In this document: piece after piece, positions 21,679 through 32,994 of the stretch
Numbering within the stretch: the stretch's first letter is position 1
Layout: each line of letters opens with the position of its first letter
From: Fomitopsis serialis
Lineage: Eukaryota; Basidiomycota; Agaricomycetes; Polyporales; Fomitopsidaceae
Reading direction: 5' to 3'
Length of the DNA: 64,000 nucleotides
Assembly (NCBI RefSeq): GCF_022376445.1
Contig: NW_025955114.1
Location: forward strand, 1-64,000
Notes under the pieces: model-generated
What the model was told of the DNA's origin: nothing
What the model saw: only the letters and a program-made list of their open reading frames with translations
Database searches by the model: none
Program-made: the position numbers and the translations under genes

Positions 21679-23397
21679 TCACAGCGCCTCCTCGCTGCGG
21701 TAGAGCACGTCCAAGCGCACGTAGTTGTTGTACACCTCACCGGAGGCGAGCAGCGTGTCGCTCCCCGAGGCGCCGACCGTCCCGGGGTGGAGCCAAGCCG
21801 CGAGCGGCTCGTGGAACTCGAGGAACGCGGCGGCTGTCGCGCGCATACATAGCGTGTCATGTCGAGATGAGATGAATGGGAGATACGGGGGTGGCGTCGA
21901 GGGACATCGCGGGCCGGAGAAGAATAGACGATTGGCGTTAGTACGATACGAATCGACGGAGCGAACGGGGAAGGACGTACAGCCGGGCTCGTAGCCATCG
22001 CCCTGAGCACCACTGCCGCCGTGGATCTTCTTCCGCGCCGTCGCAGCCGGGCTCGAGAAGTTGTTGGAGTAGAACTGCACGCCGGACTCTGCGCCACATC
22101 CCCGCTCAGTCATATTCTCTACGCGCGAGGAGCATATAGCCACTCACGGTTCGTGTAGAACGCGAGCTTCAACCCGCTCTTGCCGCTCTCGAGCTCGACG
22201 ACCGCGTCCGCGTCCTCTTCGATGGGCGCGATGAGGTCGGTCTTCGGGGTAAGCTCGGCAGCCGGGAGACGCGCCGGCACGACGATCTTGCGCGGTGCGA
22301 GCAGGTAGAACTCATCTGCGCCCTTGCATGAGTATCGTCCGAACGCGCATACGAGTCGCTGCGAACTGTGGTGCAGGGTGAACAGACACACCATATCCGT
22401 TCTCCGGGAAGCGTTCCCCGATCTTGCGCGTCGACTTCTCGGCGTGCGCGTGGTGCGTGCCCCCGACGGGTGCCAGCGTGCCCGTTGAGTTGGCGTCGGG
22501 GCCGAGCGCGACGGTGTTGTCCGACTTGATGGTCAGCTTGTGGTCCTTGATCGTCTGGCCCTGTTGGAGGGACGCATCGAGGTTGAAGCCCCAGTGCTAC
22601 CAGTACACAAGACGTGAGATCCAATGTGCATTGCGTTACACGAGAAGACTGCGGGAACGCACCTGTGTAAGGTTGATCGGCGTGACCTTGCCCTCGTCCA
22701 GCAGCTTCGCGCGGTACACAAGCACGACGCTCCCGAGCTTCCAGAGTTTCCCATCGTCGCTCGGCTTCCCTTTAGGCTGCGTCAAGCCCACGAGCACCTC
22801 ACAGAGTAGCTTGCCCGGGTACCCCTCCTCGCCGTCCTCGCTCACACGACTGAAGATCACGCTTGTCGGCGCGTCGCTCTGGAGGCGCGTGACCTCTGCA
22901 GGGGTAAACAGCTGCGCTGCGTACGGGTCGGGGAGAGGCTCCCATGGCTGGAGGTCCCAGCCTGTGATTCCGCCGTGGAGGGAGACGGTCGGGGACTCGT
23001 TGGAGGCGGCGGTGAGGGAGCTCGAGAGGCCGTTACGCGTGATGGTGTGGGTGCCGGCGGGGACGCGGTTTGCGTAGCGACCGATGATGGTGTTGGTGTA
23101 TTTCTGGACGAGGTGGTCGGAGGGCGTCTCGGGACCGATGAGGATGTCGTGTGTCTAAGAGTAGATCATGTTGGCGTGATGGCGTGGGCGTGATCGAGGG
23201 CTCTCACCTTGCCGTCTGCCTGGACAAAGAGCCTGTGCAATGTCAAGCCATATGGCAGGACCTGGAATGCCGTGAGATGGTCGTCCCGGGTCAGAATGCA
23301 CAAGTCATACCTCGAGCGCCAGCGAAGGCGTCAGAGAGGGCAGGGCGAGGAGCATGGGCTCGAAGCCCGGGTGGGTTGCTGGCGCAGCAGTGGTCAT
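21679..23397 (-). CDS. Aldose 1-epimerase (galactose mutarotase), seven exons
   Basis: Interconverts alpha and beta anomers of hexoses, feeding the Leloir pathway. Exons on the minus strand: 23311-23397, 23208-23261, 22663-23154, 22392-22596, 22148-22315, 21981-22088, 21679-21833. They total 1269 nt, or 422 residues, all in frame. Family landmarks in order: IIGRYANR, SLHGG (first catalytic His), NLTQHWGFNL (second His; NxTNHxYFNL in most relatives), PVGGTHHAH, ENGYDEFYLL (GYDHxY in most relatives), and FLEFHEP near the end for the catalytic Glu region. The YDEFY junction requires the 22316-22391 intron; reading through instead gives GADEFY. No signal peptide, so a cytosolic site is likely. 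The start MTTAAPATHPG is the first ATG that leads into the domain. Confidence 0.9.
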
Positions 23398-23747
23398 CCT
23401 CGCGCAGAGTGGACGTGGGTTGCGCTGGATGGTGCCGAGGGGGAGACGTTGGCGGTAGGGAAGAGGGAGGGAGTGGCGGACGGGCACTCGGAGCATCGCG
23501 CCTTGGCCTCGGCGTGACTGGGGCGGGCGCCTCCATCTTATCTCCTAGCCACGCGTCGATCTTCCGAGATCGCTCCGCAGATCCCGCAGATCCATCGATC
23601 CCCGGCGCCCCGCGTCCCCGCCTCCGGGACCGCAAGCACTGGCAGCGTGAACCGCTGCAATTCTGAATGCCATCAATCCCCTCCTTCTCAGAAAACTTGA
23701 GCGTGGCCAAGGCGAAAGGTCTCCGACGGCCAGAAAGCCAAAACGTT

Positions 23748-23856
23748 GACAAGAACGGGATTCGAACCCGTGCCTGGATACCCAGATGAGAAGACCCGCA
23801 GGAGCAGGCAAGCTTTCGCTTGAGTCACACGCCTTGGACCGCTCGGCCATCTTGCC
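23748..23856 (-). tRNA. tRNA-Leu(CAA): tRNA-Leu(CAA) with a 26-nt intron
   Basis: The minus strand reads GGCAAGATGGCCGAGCGGTC at the 5' end and closes with a GGTTCGAATCCC T-arm. The acceptor stem GGCAAGA pairs with TCTTGTC with one G-T pair. The anticodon loop is CTCAAG before the intron (23793-23818), giving anticodon CAA. The intron contains GCTTG, which can pair with the anticodon region. A long variable arm (CTGG GTAT CCAG) is typical of leucine tRNAs, and the spliced length is 83 nt. The anticodon stem has one U-U mismatch in my pairing. Box A and box B are intact. Confidence 0.93.
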
Positions 23857-25712
23857 ATTCCGAAGTTTAGCTCATAAGGCACCTATCAAGAAGCTGGCTC
23901 AGTCACGAAGACCGAAGACACGTATATTTCACCCCATCCTCAGATCGTACTCTCATACGAAGACCCTCCTGGACTTGTCCCCTGTATGGCTGCTCCCAAG
24001 CCTCTTGCACGGCTGTTGGATAGTGAGTGTGACGCCTTCACTATCTTGCGAGAATAGCGACATACCCAGCTTCTCGTACTCGTGTACCGCTACCATGGAT
24101 CAGTAATGGCAGTAGGGTTTATACTTCTGAGACGTACTTCGATGGCGTCGCAATAACGGTGCTACGAGCAGTGTCACCAACGTGTTACGCGCAACGGTGG
24201 AGGACACACCTCGATCTATATATATGTCCCATTTCCCATTCTCGCAAGCCCGGAAAATAAGACGGAACCAGTCTCCGAGTTGTGCATCTGAAAATCGTGC
24301 AGCAGGATTGGCAATATTGCTATAGCGGGTCGTATCCCATCCATTCCGGCACAACCGTATCTCTGATAGAAGGAATATAATGAAGCAGGGGCCGTGTAAT
24401 CCACTTCGCACCTGGTAGAACCTGCTCACGGGTGTGAGGGAGATCGCGGCGCATATACGTGTCCCGAAGATCCGTTCGACTGAAAAGCTGGTTGAGCTGC
24501 AACTCAAGTACATCATATCAGCTGGTAACGGCGCAGGAAAGAGTGAAGATTTGAGAGGATCCTCTCGAGAGGTAGACATTGGTTTGACTGAAGTTGAGGA
24601 GTCGAACGATCAGTGCAAGCGGGATCACAGACAGATCATCATCCTGCACGTAGCGGAACGACGGTCACATGTCACGCTCGCAGTAAAGGATGCGGCCAGG
24701 CTCGACGCAAAGTTGGACGATCGCGAGTGCTTCTCACCCCAGCTCTTCGCGAAATACTTCTCTCCACGACTCGTCACATCGGGCAGGTGAATGTCATGGG
24801 TAGGATCGTCCGGGGCACCACACGGGAGCTCCTAGGTGCGCTGCCCGTGTGGTCAACTTCTCGTGGGACAAATGAAGGCGAAGAAGTCGCAGAAAATGGC
24901 TGAAGTGACGTAGAGTCTCACAGCGTAGCGTAGCTGGGCCCATTCCATCATGCCACTGTTTCATGTGTCTGCAATTCCGTCTTTCCACTCATAAGGTTCA
25001 TCCACTTAAGGGCAAAAAAGGAGAGACGTACTTCGGAAGACATGGCCAAGACTGTGCCACTGGTCCCTTGAGTCCAATTGACTGGCGGGTCCCCCGTCGG
25101 GAAGTTCCATGAATTGGAAAACGTAACGAGCTTACGCGCTATAGCACTGTGGCTTTTGGGACGAGGAACTGTTGGAAAGCAAGGTACTGACCAAGTCCTG
25201 ACTGCCGTTCTTCAAACTTGAAGTTCAGAAAATGTGGTATACTGGTACAGTTCCACGCACCATCCCACCATGCCAGAGTAAGAGTGATTGACCTCAAGAC
25301 TCCACGCCGTAATGCGGGATAATCCTGAGTATACCTCGGAGGCTGAGTACGAACAGCGGTGGTCGTGGTTCACGTTCAGCGCAAAGTTGGGAGCACTTGA
25401 CTCTAGGGCGCTCCTGCGCCACATCGCGAGCTGCGGACCGGGTGCTCCGAGCGTGCCAGCGTTGTCGCCGTTGGTCTGTCGACGTCGACTACCACCATCC
25501 TGGCCTCTACAATCTCATTGAGTGTGACTACTCGTATCCATCGCATCCAGCGCAGGATCATGGTGCTAGCCGCAGGTAAAGGTAGCTCGACGTGCGCAGG
25601 ACCAGGAAACAAATGGGATTTCGACGACGTGCTTCACTCCGCCGGCTCGCCGTGCGGCGTCATCGAATCTTATTATGCAAGCTGACGTTGCAGCCGTGAA
25701 CGTTTGAACGCT
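23857..25712. other. Mostly intergenic; holds one gene relic
   Basis: Apart from the minus-strand relic at about 24150-24500, no gene is seen. A TATTTATA at about 25714-25721 probably serves the 25771 gene. Confidence 0.45.
24150..24500 (-). pseudogene. Broken relative of the 17414 gene
   Basis: Minus-strand pieces PSIRDTVVPEWMGYD and, one frame away, ANPAARFSDAQLGDWF and YIDRG line up in order with PSVRDTMAPAWIQHHDD, ENPAERFTGEELEEGF and FINRG of the 17414 gene. The first piece runs into a stop, so at least one frameshift separates them. The C-terminal half of the 17414 protein has no match here. Confidence 0.55.
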
Positions 25713-25770
25713 GGGTATTTATACTCCTACCGTCTCCTTCGAATTCACAGTGCTGTAGCTCATCGCCAAC

Positions 25771-27024
25771 ATGTCCACGCCCAAGGTGATCCGCTGGGGC
25801 ATCCTCGCCACCGGTGGCATTGCGCAGACTTTCAGCAAGGACCTCCTCCTCGACCCCAAGACCCGCGGCGTAACTTCGATCCAGCACACCATCGTCGCCG
25901 CTGCAAGTTCCTCCGGAAAGGAGCGTGCTGTGCAGTTTCTCAAGGAGGTCGGGGCACCCTCGACCGCCCGCGCGTATGGCTCCTATGAGGAGCTCGTGAA
26001 GGACCCCGAGATTGACGTTGTCTACGTCTCGACGCCTCATTCGCACCATTATCAGAACACAATGCTGTGTCTCGAAGCCGGCAAGAACGCGCTCGTCGAG
26101 AAGGCCTTCACCGTGAACGCCGCGCAGGCGAAGAAGCTGGCTGAGAAGGCGAAGGAGAAGGTTCGTCCTACATTGTCTCCGTATGTTAGGCACCGCGATA
26201 CTTATGTCACACAGAACCTGTTCCTCATGGAGGCCGTATGGACACGTTACTTCCCCCTCTCATACTATGTCCGCGACATCATCACCTCCGGCAAGCTGGG
26301 GAACATCCAGCTCGTCTCCTCAGACAACAGTATCAGCCTCGACCCCGAGGAGACGATGGCCGATGGCAAGCACCGCATGGTCAACCCTGATCTCGCTGGC
26401 GGCGCCCTGCTTGACTGCGGTATCTACGCCCTTACCTGGCTCTTCCAGACTGTCTACACGACGCTCCCGCCCGCCGAGCGCAAGGCGCCCTCCGTCACGT
26501 CCGCGCTCAAGATCTACGAGCCAACGGGCGCCGCGGACGAGCTCTCGAGCATGCTGCTCGTCTTCCCTCGCCCGGGGAACAAGGACGTGCACGCCATCGC
26601 GACGACGAGCATCCGATACTCGTCTGACCCGCTCGGCGACCTCTCCGGAGGCCCGGCGTGCCGCGTCCACGGCGACAAGGGCGAGATCCAGATCTTCCCG
26701 CCGCTGTACCGCCCGACGAAGACGCGCCTGATCCTCCGCGATGGCACCGTTGAGGACAAGGAGTGGCCGCAGCCCGGCCCTGGGAAGGGCTCTGGTTGGT
26801 TTAACGGGTTCGGCGACGGTATCCAGCCTGAGGGCGAGGGCCAGGGTATGTTCTGGGAGGCGGACGAGGTTGCGTATGCCCTCATCGAAGGTCGAAAGGA
26901 GAGTCCGCTGCTGAGCTGGGAGGAGAGCGTGGTCATCATGGAGGTCATGGACGAGGTCAGGAAGCAGGGCGGTCTCAGGTTCCCGGAGAAGATCGAGACA
27001 ACGGACTTCCCTGTCGCTCTCTGA
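25771..27024 (+). CDS. Gfo/Idh/MocA-family NAD(P)-dependent oxidoreductase
   Basis: Rossmann-fold sugar or dihydrodiol dehydrogenase of the D-xylose 1-dehydrogenase / dimeric dihydrodiol dehydrogenase type. The nucleotide-binding loop GILATGGIAQTFSKDL is at residues 10-25, followed by VYVSTPHSHHY and EKAFTVN (EKP in most relatives, so the usual Pro is replaced). Then come NLFLMEAVWTRYFP and GGALLDCGIYAL, which carries the active-site region. An in-frame 54-nt stretch at 26161-26214 (GTTCGT..CACACAG) has no stop and interrupts the conserved KEK-NLFLMEA join. It is an intron, so the mature protein is 399 residues, not 417. The start ATG is followed directly by STPKVIRWGI. Substrate not determinable. 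Confidence 0.9.
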   Translation: MSTPKVIRWGILATGGIAQTFSKDLLLDPKTRGVTSIQHTIVAAASSSGKERAVQFLKEVGAPSTARAYGSYEELVKDPEIDVVYVSTPHSHHYQNTMLCLEAGKNALVEKAFTVNAAQAKKLAEKAKEKVRPTLSPYVRHRDTYVTQNLFLMEAVWTRYFPLSYYVRDIITSGKLGNIQLVSSDNSISLDPEETMADGKHRMVNPDLAGGALLDCGIYALTWLFQTVYTTLPPAERKAPSVTSALKIYEPTGAADELSSMLLVFPRPGNKDVHAIATTSIRYSSDPLGDLSGGPACRVHGDKGEIQIFPPLYRPTKTRLILRDGTVEDKEWPQPGPGKGSGWFNGFGDGIQPEGEGQGMFWEADEVAYALIEGRKESPLLSWEESVVIMEVMDEVRKQGGLRFPEKIETTDFPVAL

Positions 27025-27634
27025 ACAGGGCGGGGAGAGAAAGAGTTGTACAGCAGTTGTGTACCGAGTTCAAATTTGTATTGTCACGCGTTCGTCAAAC
27101 GATCTCTAACCATGTCCGAGTCGCAATGTAGCAATGCATTCAAAATTCATCCACGGTGACTTAAGCTTATCCTCGGTGTTATTCAGGAAACGCACCTTCG
27201 CTCACATGTCCTTCCAGTAGGCCGCACTACTCCTCTTTCCACATTCGATTCTCAAGTATTGATCTTCCGCAGCCGCTAATAGGCTCGTGGAATACATCAT
27301 GCGCGATGCTGCTGCTCCCGTCTCTGTGTCAGTTACATGCTGATTTCAGACAAGAGTCGGCGACGATCATGATCGCCGTACACAATACTGTACGTATGCT
27401 GGGTAGACATGATTTTGTCGGGCAAGAGAGAGAAGTGGACGTACTATAGCCCATCAAATGCCCGTTGAGGAACTCTTCTACTGAACACGGGTCCGGCCAA
27501 CGGGACAGATACTCAACGTAAGCGCTGATGCCGTACTTAGACCCAAGCCCCTCTGAAAAGTGGTTCAATCCGGATAGTCAGTCGACTCACGGTCTCTTGG
27601 TCAACCTATATAAGCACGCTCAAGCACGCTCAAG
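27025..27634. other. Intergenic stretch with gene relic
   Basis: Contains the decayed copy described at 27119-27272, a CTATATAAGC at about 27606 and a short GCACGCTCAA tandem pair. Confidence 0.5.
27119..27272 (-). pseudogene. Decayed duplicate of the 3' end of the NmrA-type gene
   Basis: About 150 bp here run parallel to 27637-27789, sharing CAATGTAGCAA, TTCATCCACGG, TATCCTCGG and ATCTTCCGCAG-like blocks in the same order and spacing, with many substitutions. It would encode the last 50 codons of the neighbouring gene but contains stops. The parent copy lies about 520 bp away in the same orientation. Confidence 0.75.
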
Positions 27635-28891
27635 TCACAATGTAGCAACGTATTCAAAGTTCATCCACGGAGCCTTCTTATCCTCGGCGTTCTTCAGGAA
27701 AGATACCTTCGCCCACAGATCCTTCCCATACCCCTCTTTCCGCATCCAACTCTCAAGGGTGTGTCCCTTCGGATTGACCTTCCGCAGCAACTCGTAGTCC
27801 CTGCTGATAGTGACGTCCCGCCAGTTCGCCCACCACGCACGGAAGTTCTCCTTCCACGTGATCGACCCGTCCCTCGTCCGCCCGCGCTCGTTCGCGAGCG
27901 GGACGTCGACGCCGTCGAGGATCCTCACCCAGTCGTCGTAGGACTGGTATAGCACCTCCGCGCGCTTGCCCGTCACCTTCTCGAACGTCGTGCGGAGGTA
28001 CTCCCAGTCGACCTTGTCGCTGGAGATCTGCAGGTCGTGCCCGGACGTCGCCTCGCGGTGGTCGAACGTGTACCGGGCGAAGAAGCCGAAGTCGTCCAGG
28101 GCGATCATGTTGACGTGCCCCTTTCCGATGGGCGTGACGAATACGACGGTCCCGTCCTCGCGCTGCTTGACTGGGCCGAACATCGCCTGGGCAAGTCCGT
28201 CAGCACTGAAGCTTGTGTAACAAGAAGTGTCAAACTTACGTGCTGCAGCATCTCCATGTACGGCCCGGACGTGATGAGCGTCCAGGACATGTCTGTGTCG
28301 CTCACGACAGACGGCTGGGCCTGCATGAAGTCGCCAACGATCCCCTTCCCATCGGAGTGCTCACACCTATACTTCGGATCGAAGTTCGTGATCTGTTAGA
28401 CGCTCTCAAGTAAGCTTCGTGTCGAGGCGTGGGTAGCACAATGAGACCGTACCCTCGAGAAATAGTCTAAGTTGCTCCAGACGTAGTGTTTGATCTTCGC
28501 GTATCGCGCCAGTTCGTATATATGAATGCCGCACCAGACTTCCTTCGCCTGCCCGACGGTGAATCCGTCCGTGTTGACGAAGGCACCGTAGCACCCCTTC
28601 AGAGCCTCAGCGACAGAATCGAAATCGTCGAAGGCTCCTGTGCGGCTGATCAGCGACTCACTATCAAGAAGCATAGATGAATCACTGGATCCGACCTTTG
28701 AAGAGCTCGACTCCCTTTGAGGCGAGCTCCTGGGCTCGCTTGCTTTGTGGGTCGCGGGTAAGTACCCGTACGCAGTACGGCGATGGAGATCCATCTTCAG
28801 CGGGCGCGAGCAACTTGTCGACGATGGCGAGCCCCTGCGCCCCGGTGCCACCAATGACGAGAATGACTTTCGTGCTCGAGTATGCAGCCAT
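27635..28891 (-). CDS. NmrA-like NAD(P)-binding protein, four exons
   Basis: Atypical short-chain dehydrogenase-like protein of the NmrA/HSCARG type, which bind NAD(P) and usually act as redox sensors or regulators. Exons: 28696-28891, 28453-28637, 28240-28392, 27635-28186; 1086 nt, 361 residues, all in frame. The Rossmann motif VILVIGGTGAQGLAIVDKLL is at the N-terminus, then VRVLTRDP, AFVNTDGF and KHYVWSNLDYFSR. A conserved-looking middle reads GKGIVGDFM and MSWTLITSGPYMEM, and the C-terminal half begins with PIGKGHVNMIALDD. The typical catalytic YxxxK is not obvious, as usual for this family. A TATA-like element lies about 50 bp upstream on the minus strand (plus 28940-28947). Confidence 0.88.
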
Positions 28892-29538
28892 AGCGTGTCG
28901 TCGGATGATCGCAATTGATTCGAACCTGTTATAGCGTGGTTTTATATCTCCTCGATGGCTGGCGCACCACTAACACCCCTAGTAGACACGCTGGGTCAGC
29001 GCGAAACATGTGGGGAGTCCCGACTTCATCGGAGATGACGAAGCAAAGAGCGATATTACTGTGGAAAGGACCCCGGGGGCTACGCGAGATGCAAACAGTC
29101 AGTCATTGTGCGCGCTCTGGGACCGAATAAACAATCTGGGAGCACAACGGTTCAGTCTATCGTCACGTTGAACAACCATTCACCTACCGCTAGTCCACCG
29201 CGTCGAACAAGAAACGATTTCTTCACCCTATGCTAGCAGGTCAAGGACGACTTCGAAGTGTTGAACGTTGAACACTGACGCATAGACGGACCTAAGTAGG
29301 CTGAGTGGACTATGCCCGGGAGGTTCGGCCATCTGTCCGAGCCCATGACGTTTATTGTCAGTTCGTAAGTGACCCGTGGGGCATCGCGCCGAGCCACAGG
29401 GCTTAAAGCAGAAGTAATAAATACTTTCGGCATTGATCTTGAAGCGGCAACAGACAGACCCCACACCTTGCCCACACCCGTACCGTATAAAATTCAGAAT
29501 GTGCATATAGAGCGAAGAGGATGCAGGAGCTACCCATT
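28892..29538. other. Intergenic stretch
   Basis: Promoter side of the NmrA-type gene. Holds a GTTGAACGTTGAAC motif at about 29259-29273 and no gene. Confidence 0.5.
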
Positions 29539-31291
29539 CTACCGTTGCTCTTCCTGAATATCCATATCGCCATAGACATTCGCCTGATCTGTATCGTCGG
29601 CGTCATTGCCTAGATCGTACCTCGCGTCCATTTCGTATTCTTCGGTGTCACCGCGGGTAGCGTGTGCAGCCGCCGCCGCACCAGGTCGGGGTTCGAAGGC
29701 GATGCTCGATACGTGGGTGAGGTCACCTAGTATATGGGAAATAGTGAAGCCTGATTCGTCCGGATTGACATCTCTGATAGAGGCTTGCCGGAGGTTGAGC
29801 AGGAGCCGTGACAGTAAGACTATCTGCATCCTTTGAGATCCGCAATGAGTGTAAGGGACTCCGTTAGGAAGGAAGGGAATGCGCACGATTGGGACAATGT
29901 GCTGAAGAAAAGCATATCCTGATGTAAGGATGATGAGGATGTAAATCCATGACGGATAGCCACATGATCGCACCGTAAGATACAACAGTACACAGTTGAC
30001 GAGGCGCAGAAGCAGCATTGCTCTGGCAACGAAGTAGATAAGGATATAGCATGTGTAGATGGGCAGAGTAGGACGTGCATGAAATAGACAGTGCCTAGGA
30101 GCAACTCAATATCAGCCGTTCGGTGAAGAAGTAGAATATGAATTTCCCGCACCGTCTCGAAGAAGAAACCATGAGATACTGAACGACCTTGGGTTGACTC
30201 GAGCCTGTCCCTTTCCAGGCCGTCGTACAAGAAATAGCATCCTTGACCAAGTGAGACCGACGACAATAGCTTGCGAGAGTATATTGAAAATCAAACTAAC
30301 AAGCCCCACAGGCCCCACTACGACGGAAGGTCAGCAAGCCTGCTTGAGATGGAGTCGATTTTTTACAAGAGGTCACCTCTTCCACGCATACAATCAATGA
30401 AGGTATGTGATCGTCTAGTGGCAAATACTCACTTTTCAGCCGTGCTGCCTGCGAAGTGGATAATGATATAGCAGCTCCAGGTACCATCGATGTCGACTGA
30501 CTGATATCGATTTTTCGCTGTGGCGTACTGCAGGTGTATGTCAGTCCGTCACCCTCCAACTTGAAGTCCGTCAAATTCTGCCTACCGCATCGAAGGTTAC
30601 CACGAATATGCTAGTCGCGAACACTATTGCAGCCCACACCAAGCTACGGTTGCTGACTGCGTATGCACGAATTGCCGAAATCACTGATGACGTCAGTAGT
30701 ACGATTTCAGCATATAAGGCGAACACGGAGTCTTGGGAAAACAGACTGACCTGCGTCCAGTATATTCGGGAGCAGACTGAATACTGCGGAGCTGACGTAG
30801 GTATCGCGGCAACTGCACATCATATAAGTCATGGAGATGACGGTCCAATGAATGGCCATGAGTGACTGACTCTTCCAAAGTCTATGGAACATAGTCAAAG
30901 AGTAGTACAAATATGCAGAAGAATGTAGTGACGTACCGGTAAGTCGCACAAAATGTACACCGACTGGGTAATTGACATGCCAATCGTGGTGAATCGTATC
31001 AAGGCCATGAGCGTGGTCATCCCAGACGGTGCACGCTGCGGCCACAAGAGAGTCATGTCGCTGCCCAAAGTAAGCAGATAATCATAGATGGGGAATACTG
31101 CGATCGCATTGAGCGATCTATAGCAAAACTACTTCACTTTCAGACAGACCTGTGCACGCAATACCGACATAACCCTGTACTAAGCTGTACATGATAAAGC
31201 GAGCTCAGTAACGGTCTCAGGATAGAACAGTGAGATATAGCACCGACCCAACCTGTACATTGGCGATCGCTTCGGCCGTGGATGCAGACAT
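29539..31291 (-). CDS. Seven-helix membrane protein, DUF6533 type
   Basis: The start MSASTAEAIANVQ is at 31291. After one or two short introns comes the family core IYDYLLTLGSDMTLLW (helix 1-2 region), then a helix ending SVYILCDLP. A later exon reads YAEIVLLTSSVISAIRAYAV, followed by AAIVFATSIFVVTFDA; the last exon (from about 30018) has LLSRLLLNLRQ and an acidic tail. This is the layout of the Agaricomycete proteins I remember as DUF6533, seven predicted helices with an unknown, possibly receptor-like role. At least seven introns are needed; I could fix the frames of the helix exons but not every junction. Three more genes in this window share the core and the SRLL(I/L)NLR end. Confidence 0.7.
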
Positions 31292-32994
31292 GGAAGAATT
31301 GGTGTCCCTCTAGAGAATGACAAAGTAGTCACAAACCGGATGGCGATTGACCGGAGGTATTCTCAGTAACGACCTTTTATGCCCTTCATTGAGTCCTAAA
31401 AGCGGCGCGCAGCATACGATGTGTCTTAAGTTCACACAAAAATTGTTAGAGAACCGCAGCCTGGAGTATACAGACACGTACTCAAACACAGCCTGAAATG
31501 ACACCCGAGTCAATTGAGTGCGTATCAATTACGGCTCCTACCAGTTCGATCACTGGCGGTCCACCATCAATCAGGTTACCAGCAGTCGAATCATATCCGC
31601 ACCTTCATAGTACATGAATACAAGATATGCCGTGAGAATACGATAGCCAGGGAAGCTGTTGTGTGGATGGGCGCATATTCAGAGGTAGCGCTACGGGCAC
31701 TGCAGCTCAATAACACTTACGCATTCAGGCAGCATGGGTGTTCATATTGGCGACGGGAAGAACCACCGCATGCATTGCCTCGCATGAGGCTGGCAGGCGC
31801 CTGCCACATTTGCCGTACAGCGACCCATGTTTACAGTCGGATCTCTACCACAGTACTTAGGATGTAAGCGACCGATTGCATGGATGATTGAATGACACAT
31901 ACCTCCTCCGACTTCCGTCCACACGCTTCAGGATGTATGAACAGCGCCTTCAACCACCATTGACGCCAACAACGGTCGACTTGCATACGAGAAATGACAC
32001 GGACACCGACAAATTGAAGACACACCGTATAGGTACCGCCTGGAGGGAATATTGAGTTGTGAGTTTCTTGGGCACATGGTGCATTACTTCCGTAGCTACC
32101 TGGCCAAGCCAACTGCAGGTAGAAGCTGTCAGTCCACAAAATCGATGACATATTCGTTTGTATGCATGTACGTATTGCCTAGCAAAGTATGCACGGAGTT
32201 TTCATCAGGAGATGAAAATGAGGTGCTTACGGTCCGACGGATTCGCGCGTATCGCGGTCCAGACTCCAGAGCCGTCCATATTCAACAAGACATGGTTTAC
32301 CGGATATCCCCGCAGTTGGCTCCATCGCGCAATTCGCGTCCTGACCATAGCTTGTAAGAATACCCCTCCGGCTCTGACACTGGGATCTTCCTGCTACTGA
32401 GTTTAGAGGCAGGTTCGTTCAAAGTCGTTGCACGTTTTGTCGTCCACTCAGTGCTGATTAACTCGCCATAACCAAGCTTGCTGAGACCGCGCGTGGTCCA
32501 ACAGCCACTGAGGTTTCTCCCAAGCTGAACAATCATCAAATAGCTGAATGTGTGAACTCAAGAAAGGGCGTACCACAGTTGAACGTTGAACGTTGGTTGA
32601 TCCGTGACGTTGCCAAGACGTTGCACTCGGGAAGTCGGATTTCCGAGTCGATCGAAGTTGCCCAAACGACATTCAGCTGCACACGAGTAGCGAGAGCTCC
32701 GCCCGTCACAATTGCTACTCGCTGGAAGCCAAATGCACTGGAATTTGGATGAGATGTCGAGGTACGCGTTCCCAAGTGCAGGCTGGCTCGAGGAGCTCCG
32801 GCAAAGGCCGACCAACTCAATACCGCCGATGGCGCCCGTGCGTGTTGTGGGTCGGTGGCTGGACCCCCTCCTCCTCCTCCTCCTCCTCCTCCTCAGTCAG
32901 TCGGTCGAGTCGACTTACATAAGTAATCTCTTCGTTGCCTCTTCCCGCACTACAATATGCCGCATACACTTTACACAACTTGTACACCAGATCG
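31292..32994. other. Intergenic stretch, nothing recognised
   Basis: Minus-strand ORFs here (for example 31831-32151) look partly coding but match none of the families in the window. Contains a GTTGAACGTTGAACGTT motif at about 32579-32595 and a (CTC)n run at about 32868-32894. Confidence 0.4.

Noticed and set aside
23151..23666. 171-codon plus-strand ORF
   Set aside because: Antisense to the first exons and promoter region of the mutarotase gene, and without a domain.
31831..32151. Minus-strand ORF as a fifth seven-helix gene
   Set aside because: I looked for the DYLLT core and SRLLINLR box on both strands of 31.3-32.9 kb and found neither.
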